Assembly (NCBI GenBank): GCA_013205415.1
Contig: JABMMY010000396.1
Location: 1 to 11,488, forward strand
DNA from: Deltaproteobacteria bacterium
GTDB lineage: Bacteria; Bdellovibrionota; FAC87; UBA2466
Reading direction: 5' to 3'
DNA: 11,488 bases
The translations under genes and the position numbers were made by a program. Below are positions 6,568 to 11,488 of this stretch, piece after piece (the first letter of the stretch is position 1; each line of letters begins with the position of its first letter). The notes beneath the pieces are model-generated. The model was not told the DNA's origin, made no database searches, and was given only the letters and a program-made list of their open reading frames with translations.

Positions 6568-8697
6568 ATGACCTCACCCATTCAGTCTAGTGTATTGCAA
6601 AAAAAAATAATTTTAGGCGTCTGCTCAGGTGTGGGAATTATTATTTTATTCTTGGCCTCCATTCCTCTGTGGTTTGATATCGAGCATTATCGTCCTGAGG
6701 TGGTTTCAATCTCTGAGAAATTTCTTAATGGAAAACTTACGTTAGGGAAACTTACCTTTTCGGTTTGGGGAAAATTACGATTTAAGGTAGATGGACTTGC
6801 ACTTACAGATTTGGCGGGGGAGAAAGTTTTAGCAGCAAAATATTTTGAGGGAGAAATCTCTCTTCCTTCTATTTTTTCTAAAAGCCCTTGCGTTGTGTTT
6901 GCGTTAGATAAACCTGAAATTAACATTACAAAAAGTAAACAGGGAAAAATAAATGTATTGAATCTTTTAAAGATCCAGCCAGACCCGCTTGCCTATCGGC
7001 AAGAAAAAATAAACCAGGAGAGCGAACCAAGACAAAAAAAAGGCTCGAATGCTTTACAGAATATCGCCCCCTCCTATTTATCTGAATTTATTAATAGGCT
7101 TCAGGTTGATCTAAGATTAACTCATGCCCAGATTCTTTATAGGGATCCTGCGGCTGAGGTTAACTTAGCATTTAAAAATGTGAATATAGAGGCGACCCAT
7201 TTTTCACTCTTGCGACCTAGCCAGATTATGATTGCTGCAGATCTAGAGACCCGTTTTGGAAAAACATCACTAGTAAAAGGGCCTTTCGAATTAAAGACAG
7301 AGATCGATTTTAGACCCGAGGCTAGTGATAGCGCAGGATTAAGAGTGCAAGCTAGTTCCGATTTAACAAAGCTTGAGATAGTTCTTGCTAACGGATTTAA
7401 AAAGAAAAAAGGGGAGGCGGCCAGTTTTCTTTGTGATTTAGTAAAAACTGCAAAGGATATCAAGGGGGATTTTAGTTTGCAGGTTCCAGGGTTTCAATTG
7501 TCTATGAGGACAAAGATGGTCTCTTTCGATAGGCCCGAGGGGGATATTCAGTTTAGTTCTGCGGTAATGGATTTAGATAAAATGTTTGCGGATAAAGAGA
7601 GGGGCGAATCGGGGGAGACCGATCCTTTAAATAAAAAAGAATCAGCTAGAGGGCCTGAGAAGGTTACCTCTTCTCAAAAAACGGAATCTTTAGATGAAAT
7701 GCTGGTGGAGCTTCGACAGAATTCATTTTTTAAAAATTCTGTTTTTAATATTAAGGGGAATTTTAAAAACATTAAAACCAAGGGAATTCTGATCCCTTTT
7801 TTAGAATCCTTTGCGATTTTAAAAGGTGGCGTGATCTCCTTAAAGCAACTTAAAATAGATCTTCTCGGCGGCCAAGGGACTGCGACAGGGGAACTTAATT
7901 TAATCACACCCATTCCAACCTATCGGTTGAGTGCCGAATTTAAGGGCTTGCAGTTGGCCCAAGCGATCGACTCCCAATCGGAGCTATTAAAAAATAGTGT
8001 CATTGGAAAGGCCCAATTTCAGTTCTCTGGAAAAGGGGAGGGTCTGAATCCTGAAATGGCGAAAACTAAATTTTCTGGCAGGGGTAGTTTTAAGGTGACG
8101 GAGGCTAGATTTATTTCTTTAGATGTGGGGCGGTGGGTAGGCCAGGGGATTGGCTCATCTTTTTTGAAGGTCGTGGAGCAGGTGCCTCTGTTAAAAGGCA
8201 AGCAGATGCCATCGCAGGTCAAGATTGAGTCTCGGTACGATTTCATTTCTAGTGATTTTACAATTAACAAAGGTCTTTTAGAGGCTCCCAATTTTATCGC
8301 TAAGGCAGTGAGTCAAAAAGGGCTGGATCTTAAAGGGCTCACCGAATTGACCCTTAAGGATTGCGGTTTAAAGGCGAGATGGCAGGTGATCGATACCTAC
8401 AATCTCACTAAAGCCAGAGACATTTCCCTCGAACAGGGAGGGGTCAAGATTGAGCATCTTCTTGCTGAGGATAACTCTCCCGTGAGCTTTCCGATTGAGA
8501 TCGATGGCACCTGTCAGGCGCCTCAATTTAATTATGAGGCTATGTCGGGGCCGCTCATTAAAGTAGCTCTAAAAAATGTAGCACTAGGGGTGAGCAAAAG
8601 GCTAACTCAAGAATTAGGTAAAAGGCTTCAGACAGAGATCATCCATCGGGCTGGAAAGCCTTTGGGAGATGCCTTAAAAAATATTTTTGGAAAATAA
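6568..8697 (+). CDS. AsmA-family envelope protein
   Basis: 709 residues from the ATG. The upstream TTG at 6547 would add seven residues but has no SD of its own, while AAAGGAG (6556-6562) lies six bases before the ATG. One N-terminal membrane helix (about 13-35) anchors the protein, with the long remainder in the periplasm. Directly after it comes the AsmA signature: FDIEHYRPEVV (36-46), GKLTLGKLTFSVW (55-67), then RFKVDGLAL. Around residues 400-610 lies the AsmA_2-like C-terminal domain, including a repeat-rich region with SGKGEG. AsmA-like proteins have a groove of beta-strands and are implicated in moving phospholipids between membranes and in outer-membrane balance. The middle (about 340-380) is a charged, low-complexity linker. 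It follows the lipoprotein gene, and a tRNA gene lies 62 bases beyond the stop. Translation may be controlled by the hairpin at 6523-6562. Family firm, exact role inferred. Confidence 0.88.
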   Translation: MTSPIQSSVLQKKIILGVCSGVGIIILFLASIPLWFDIEHYRPEVVSISEKFLNGKLTLGKLTFSVWGKLRFKVDGLALTDLAGEKVLAAKYFEGEISLPSIFSKSPCVVFALDKPEINITKSKQGKINVLNLLKIQPDPLAYRQEKINQESEPRQKKGSNALQNIAPSYLSEFINRLQVDLRLTHAQILYRDPAAEVNLAFKNVNIEATHFSLLRPSQIMIAADLETRFGKTSLVKGPFELKTEIDFRPEASDSAGLRVQASSDLTKLEIVLANGFKKKKGEAASFLCDLVKTAKDIKGDFSLQVPGFQLSMRTKMVSFDRPEGDIQFSSAVMDLDKMFADKERGESGETDPLNKKESARGPEKVTSSQKTESLDEMLVELRQNSFFKNSVFNIKGNFKNIKTKGILIPFLESFAILKGGVISLKQLKIDLLGGQGTATGELNLITPIPTYRLSAEFKGLQLAQAIDSQSELLKNSVIGKAQFQFSGKGEGLNPEMAKTKFSGRGSFKVTEARFISLDVGRWVGQGIGSSFLKVVEQVPLLKGKQMPSQVKIESRYDFISSDFTINKGLLEAPNFIAKAVSQKGLDLKGLTELTLKDCGLKARWQVIDTYNLTKARDISLEQGGVKIEHLLAEDNSPVSFPIEIDGTCQAPQFNYEAMSGPLIKVALKNVALGVSKRLTQELGKRLQTEIIHRAGKPLGDALKNIFGK

Positions 8698-8712
8698 AAC
8701 CTGGCTACTCGA

Positions 8713-8747
8713 CAAGTGACGAAGAATATGGCTCAATATTTCACTTG
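8713..8747 (+). repeat. Imperfect inverted repeat between asmA-like gene and tRNA
   Basis: CAAGTGA (8713-8719) pairs with TCACTTG (8741-8747). AATAT (8725-8729) pairs with ATATT (8736-8740), leaving a 5-base bulge (8720-8724) and a 6-base loop. It could end the upstream transcript, but no T run follows. TCGACAAGTG (8709-8718), which partly overlaps it, recurs inside the tRNA at 8767-8776. Confidence 0.45.
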
Positions 8748-8759
8748 AAACTGGATCAT

Positions 8760-8834
8760 TGGGGCGTCGACAAGTGGTAAGTCACTGGATTTTGATTCCA
8801 GCATTCCCAGGTTCGAATCCTGGCGCCCCAACCA
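8760..8834 (+). tRNA. tRNA-Gln (anticodon TTG)
   Basis: 75 bases including the encoded CCA (8832-8834). Acceptor stem TGGGGCG (8760-8766) pairs with CGCCCCA (8824-8830), with discriminator A at 8831. The anticodon arm is CTGGA (8785-8789), loop 8790-8796, TCCAG (8797-8801), with anticodon TTG at 8792-8794 reading CAA and, by wobble, CAG. The T arm CCAGG / TTCGAAT / CCTGG is perfect, and the D arm has the usual GGTAA (8776-8780). No convincing promoter or terminator was found next to it. The DNA on its 3' side looks accessory, and tRNA genes often serve as integration sites. Confidence 0.97.
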
Positions 8835-8889
8835 CTTACCAATGGGTTTGGCAACCACGAGAGATCCAGTCATCCTTAACGGATATACC

Positions 8890-9063
8890 CTATCCAGTCT
8901 TCTTAAATGGACCAGTCTTAGCCTTGGCCCGATAGAAGGCAATCAACTCTTGACTATCAAGGTTCTTCGTCTGTTCGTAAAGTTTAGCCTGGATTTGATT
9001 CTTCATCTCGACAGCGTCGAAATTTTTCTTACCGTGGCCAATCTTACTTGGCTTACTCTTCAT
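8890..9063 (-). CDS. Small antitoxin-like protein with strong SD
   Basis: 57 residues, a short ORF with the near-perfect SD AAGGAGGT (9076-9069) five bases before the ATG. It starts with a basic stretch (MKSKPSKIGHGKK), then NFDAVEMKNQIQ, then a charged helix with LDSQELIAFYRAKAKTGPF (36-54). This layout, a short Phe-Asp-x-Val-x-Met-Lys helix followed by a helix ending in a Gly-Pro-Phe motif, resembles the small antitoxin-like partners found beside type II toxins; that is recognition by pattern, not proof. The only remains on its 5' side are broken frames (9077-9247), whose stop (9079-9077) directly abuts the SD, and its 3' side runs into the tRNA gene. So any partner toxin is either lost or decayed. 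Alternative: a free-standing small regulatory protein. Confidence 0.6.
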   Translation of the reverse strand: MKSKPSKIGHGKKNFDAVEMKNQIQAKLYEQTKNLDSQELIAFYRAKAKTGPFKKTG

Positions 9064-9076
9064 GGCTTACCTCCTT

Positions 9077-9247
9077 TCATTTGTTGAGCCACCCATCATC
9101 AAACCCGCAAGGCCTCCACCTCAGGCCGAGTTTGACGTTTTCGATCAAGGCCAGCACTTCGAATTTTAAGACTCTCAAAGGTCTAAGTGGACAACTCTGC
9201 CTTTTGCGTACCACCGTGGTATTTCTGACGCCGGAATCCGTGATTCA
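9077..9247 (-). pseudogene. Decayed upstream partner frames, possibly nucleotidyltransferase-like
   Basis: Minus-strand frames here are protein-like but broken. One frame (9244-9077) reads PLRVLKFEVLALI and ends TGA against the small ORF's SD. Another frame over the same bases reads RKRQTRPEVEALRV before its own stop. Joined by one frameshift, they resemble the C-terminal pattern of small nucleotidyltransferase toxins (Leu-x-Val-Leu, then Lys-Arg and Arg-Pro near the end). A third frame just upstream (9246-9184) ends KAELST and stop. A 13-base palindrome, TACCACCGTGGTA (9209-9221), overlaps the only GTG start. This is a weak call and may be chance. Confidence 0.25.
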
Positions 9248-9277
9248 CAATGGCTTATCCGTCTTTGAAAAGTAAAC

Positions 9278-10453
9278 CTACCCCATTCCAACCCAAGGTA
9301 AAAGAGTCACCCGATCGGCAATTTTCGCCCCCTCCATCACCGGAGAAAGTAGAAAAGTCTCTGCCTTTGGAGACTTTTTTAAAAACGATTCCACTGTCCG
9401 AAGAGTATAGGCATCCACCTTCGCATCATCTCTAATCAACACAGCCCTTTCAGTCTTCCTGTTGTTAATAATCAGATCAATAAACGAATGCTTTGCGCTC
9501 TCGTAATAGTAGATGCGGGGTCTAGTCGTTCCTGAATATTCGTATTGAGCCAAACATTCATTTAGGCTCCAAATTCTTAACCGATAAGCTAAAGATGCCC
9601 CCAGAGACTCGGCTAATCCACAATCAAATAAAATATAGTGAGGTTTCCCTATTCCTAAGGGATGAGGATCGATTTTGTGTAGAACGAAAAGAGTTTGTAG
9701 CGCATCGAAGTATTTCGCTAGTTTTCTCGGATCTAGTCTAAGTTCCTTTGAAACGTTAGACAGGGTGGGAGTCCCGACTTTTACTAGAGCAAATAGAATG
9801 TCCTTTGCCAACTCTCCATCAAGTTTCAAATCCCCAAACTGTTGTAGATCACGAAAACAGGTTGTTTCCACCCAACTTTCGTAGGCCGAATGCCTTTCCT
9901 TTTCATCTCTTAAAAAACAGATCCCTGGCATCCCGCCCCTTGCTAGATACCTATCTACTTCGTGAGGAGAAGAGAAATGTGATGGTTTAAATGTCACCCA
10001 TGGAATCGTCAACTTTCTTTCGTTAACTTCACTTAGAGTTAAAGGAAATAAATGATTAACTCGAATTCTTCCCGTAAGAGATTCTCGAATACCAGTTTTT
10101 TTTGAAAACTCAGTGGAACCAGTAAGATAAAACCTTCCGGGCCGTCTTCTCTCATCGACAAGGGCCTTAATTTCGTCGAATAAATCTGGGATTTTTTGGG
10201 CCTCATCAATAATAATAGGAATCCGCTGCTGCTCGGTTTCTAGAGAAAGAAAATAGGCTATCGATTTTAAAATTCGAGTTCTTACCTCTGCTTTATCCAA
10301 GGTAAAATATTTCGCTTTGATTAAACTGGAAAACTGATCTCGCAAAAGAGTGCTTTTTCCTATTTGCCTAGCGCCAACCACACCAATCACTGGCCAAAGT
10401 GCCTTCTCTTTCAAGAGAATCGAGATGAGATGACGCTTTCTGGAATGTGGCAT
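9278..10453 (-). CDS. AAA_14/DUF4143-family ATPase
   Basis: 391 residues from the ATG at 10453. Members are P-loop ATPases with a C-terminal DUF4143 domain and appear widely as accessory genes of unclear function. Walker A is GARQIGKST (27-35) and Walker B IPIIIDEAQ (78-86), with sensor-like YLTGSTEF (109-116) and SLTGRIRVNHLFPLTLSE (125-142). A winged-helix-like stretch (about 225-260) and the C-terminal domain (about 270-390) follow. In DUF4143 the C-terminus often has an EVDF...EVK-type nuclease-like motif; here the region reads FIDLII (324-329) and VLIRDD (338-343), so Glu and Lys are missing and only one Asp is kept. A TTG at 10489 would extend it by 12 residues, but that triplet is part of the -35 box. 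No SD fits the ATG; the promoter 10461-10489 places the transcript start on it. Family firm, role unknown. Confidence 0.88.
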   Translation of the reverse strand: MPHSRKRHLISILLKEKALWPVIGVVGARQIGKSTLLRDQFSSLIKAKYFTLDKAEVRTRILKSIAYFLSLETEQQRIPIIIDEAQKIPDLFDEIKALVDERRRPGRFYLTGSTEFSKKTGIRESLTGRIRVNHLFPLTLSEVNERKLTIPWVTFKPSHFSSPHEVDRYLARGGMPGICFLRDEKERHSAYESWVETTCFRDLQQFGDLKLDGELAKDILFALVKVGTPTLSNVSKELRLDPRKLAKYFDALQTLFVLHKIDPHPLGIGKPHYILFDCGLAESLGASLAYRLRIWSLNECLAQYEYSGTTRPRIYYYESAKHSFIDLIINNRKTERAVLIRDDAKVDAYTLRTVESFLKKSPKAETFLLSPVMEGAKIADRVTLLPWVGMG

Positions 10454-10460
10454 AATAATT

Positions 10461-10489
10461 ATTTTACAAAGTACCTCCGATTTTTGCAA
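10461..10489 (-). promoter_or_regulatory. Strong candidate promoter giving a leaderless ATPase mRNA
   Basis: On the minus strand: TTGCAA (10489-10484), a 17-base spacer and TAAAAT (10466-10461), matching consensus 4/6 and 5/6 with ideal spacing. Seven bases separate the -10 box from the ATG at 10453, so transcription would start at or next to the A of the start codon. This explains the missing SD; a GGAGGT motif in the spacer lies too far upstream to act. Confidence 0.55.
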
Positions 10490-10764
10490 TGAAAATGCGT
10501 AAATCAGCGGTACTTAGGCACTAATAATCGTATGGATAGATAAATTTACAGGATAAAAAATAATCCCATTTCTTTACGTTTGAGTTGTGATCATGATCCG
10601 CTCTTTAAGTTCCATCGATGAAAAACGATGCTTCGTGTACTTCAAATCAAATCGATGACTTCAGTCCCAGAAATCCCTGTCAGCCACTGCTTCGTCGAGA
10701 GACTTATACTATCCATCAGCTTTTTCAGCGATTTCAGATAAGTTTTTTTTATTCAGTCTACCTT
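10490..10764. other. Gene-free gap between ATPase and cysteine-repeat gene
   Basis: I find no supported gene. There is a 10-base palindrome GATCATGATC (10589-10598) and a 5-bp stem CATCG/CGATG (10613-10617 / 10626-10630) with an 8-base loop. A run of eight T (10743-10750) on the plus strand has no GC-rich stem in front, so no terminator is called. Confidence 0.5.
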
Positions 10765-11103
10765 TTAGTAGCAGTATCCGACGTTTCTATAAATGACTCC
10801 GCGGCAATTATCGCTTTCGCAATAGCCGGCATTGTTCCAGACGAGGGCTCGGCAGTCATTGGTCTCGCACATAGCGGGATTGTGATAAAAAAAGGCCCGA
10901 CAATCTTGAGAACGGCACAAGCCGACACTGTGGTACACGATAGCTCTACAATCGGAAACTGTGCAAAAACCGACATTGTGGTAAATGATTCCTAAACAGT
11001 CCTCTCTCGTCGGAAAGATCGGACTTTTACTATGAGAGTCCAAATTTAGGTCTATGGCCAAAGTTAAAGTTGAAATAAAACATAAGAAAAATAGTAGCTT
11101 CAT
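10765..11103 (-). CDS. Small secreted cysteine-repeat protein
   Basis: 112 residues; family not recognised. MKLLFFLCFISTLTLA (1-16) is a signal peptide. I chose this ATG because it directly precedes the hydrophobic core, has an AAGG site just upstream, and the longer frame from 11151 would put 16 unrelated residues before the signal. From residue 35 the protein is five tandem repeats of 16 residues (the last cut to 14), for example DCRAIVYHSVGLCRSQ (51-66). Each has two Cys with spacing C-x10-C and x4 to the next: C36/C47, C52/C63, C68/C79, C84/C95, C100/C111. Conserved positions are Asp-Cys-Arg at the front, a Tyr/Trp and Asn in the middle and Cys at position 13. Ten ordered Cys outside the cytoplasm suggest one disulfide per repeat or a metal or toxin-like scaffold. 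No catalytic motif. The protein ends with YCY just before the stop. Confidence 0.78.
   Translation of the reverse strand: MKLLFFLCFISTLTLAIDLNLDSHSKSPIFPTREDCLGIIYHNVGFCTVSDCRAIVYHSVGLCRSQDCRAFFYHNPAMCETNDCRALVWNNAGYCESDNCRGVIYRNVGYCY
10768..11001 (-). repeat. Five in-frame tandem repeats of 48 bases
   Basis: Units at 11001-10954, 10953-10906, 10905-10858, 10857-10810 and 10809-10768 (last unit 42 bases). They are clear at protein level and weaker at DNA level, so they are old rather than fresh duplications. Confidence 0.8.
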
Positions 11104-11488
11104 GACCCTTCCGATGAAGAGGATAAAACCACAGCGCCCGAGCAATAGCAACCTGTCTCAAACGCAATCAGATTTGATCGTAGGTCGTCCGGTGAAGCGC
11201 GGCCTCGGATCAATAACTAGACGGTTTAAACCTTAGGGGGACGCTCTAGTATAGCGATCTTGGCAGTCAAGGATTGCCTTCGAAGGAAATATTTTAGTTA
11301 AACACGATTTCGTAAATGGGCTTGAGCATGGCGAATCCACCTGAGATATTGCTCTATAGGGGTTTGATTGGATGAACCCAACATTGGACTGCATGAGAAG
11401 GATAATAATAAATTAATTGGAACACCGGAAAAACTTCGTTTATCTGAATGAGCTGGCCTTTTTGAAACATGAGTAAAATAGACTATAG
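11104..11488. other. Terminal 385 bases with no supported gene
   Basis: Upstream region of the cysteine-repeat gene followed by sequence with stops in every frame. A 53-codon minus frame (11394-11233) lacks an SD. A plus frame that runs off the end (ATG at 11469) is only seven codons long here. The promoter of the cysteine-repeat gene should lie close to 11103, but I see no box pair I would defend. Confidence 0.5.

Noticed and set aside
8834..8840. ACTTACC complementary to part of the tRNA D arm
   Set aside because: Only seven bases, and the perfect cloverleaf would win; probably chance.
8733..8942. 69-codon minus frame across the tRNA
   Set aside because: It is antisense to tRNA-Gln; such frames are a well-known annotation artefact, and no SD is present.
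9048..9275. 75-codon plus frame downstream of the tRNA
   Set aside because: Opposite to the strong-SD small ORF region, no SD and no family features.
10743..10750. T run as a terminator
   Set aside because: No GC-rich stem before it on the plus strand and it lies on the wrong strand for the neighbouring genes.
10618..10995. 125-codon plus frame
   Set aside because: It is the antisense shadow of the cysteine-repeat gene; its apparent repeats come from the repeats on the other strand.
11233..11394. 53-codon minus frame upstream of the cysteine-repeat gene
   Set aside because: No SD, odd composition and no similarity to the neighbouring repeats.

Overview
The window looks like chromosomal DNA from a Gram-negative bacterium of moderate-to-low GC. 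The evidence is an AsmA-family envelope protein, a lipoprotein with an outer-membrane-type lipobox, classical Shine-Dalgarno (SD) sites and a bacterial tRNA-Gln with an encoded CCA end. The mix of genes would fit Bdellovibrionota or a deltaproteobacterial relative. That placement is inference and no single gene proves it.

Bases 2-3427 (+) form a tight run of four genes with gaps of 1, 4 and 13 bases: the 3' part of an MTA-phosphorylase-family gene, two glycosyltransferase-like genes of the TIGR04283 and TIGR04282 families (named for arsenosugar biosynthesis), and a membrane-anchored spermidine-synthase-like protein. The first three fit a pathway that makes a 5-modified ribose sugar from an adenosyl compound: the phosphorylase would remove adenine and the transferases would act on the sugar. 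The fourth keeps its nucleotide-binding motifs but lacks the second Asp of the family's amine-binding motif.

Bases 3424-5227 (-) form a two-gene unit: a short AMN-like AMP nucleosidase followed 16 bases later by an unrecognised protein with about seven membrane segments and an outside domain. This unit converges on the first operon, with stop codons that overlap by four bases. The 362-base gap 5228-5589 separates it from divergent genes. The gap holds candidate promoters in both directions and a 10-base palindrome.

Bases 5590-8697 (+) carry an unrecognised lipoprotein and a 709-residue AsmA-family protein. The SD of the AsmA gene can pair perfectly over nine bases with a sequence 22 bases upstream, which would hide the ribosome site. 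tRNA-Gln(TTG) follows at 8760-8834.

From 8835 to the end the content looks accessory and all supported genes lie on the minus strand: a 57-codon antitoxin-like ORF with a near-perfect SD, broken reading frames just upstream of it that hint at a decayed partner, an AAA_14/DUF4143-type ATPase whose best promoter predicts a leaderless mRNA, and a small secreted protein made of five 16-residue cysteine repeats. The last 385 bases hold no gene I can support.
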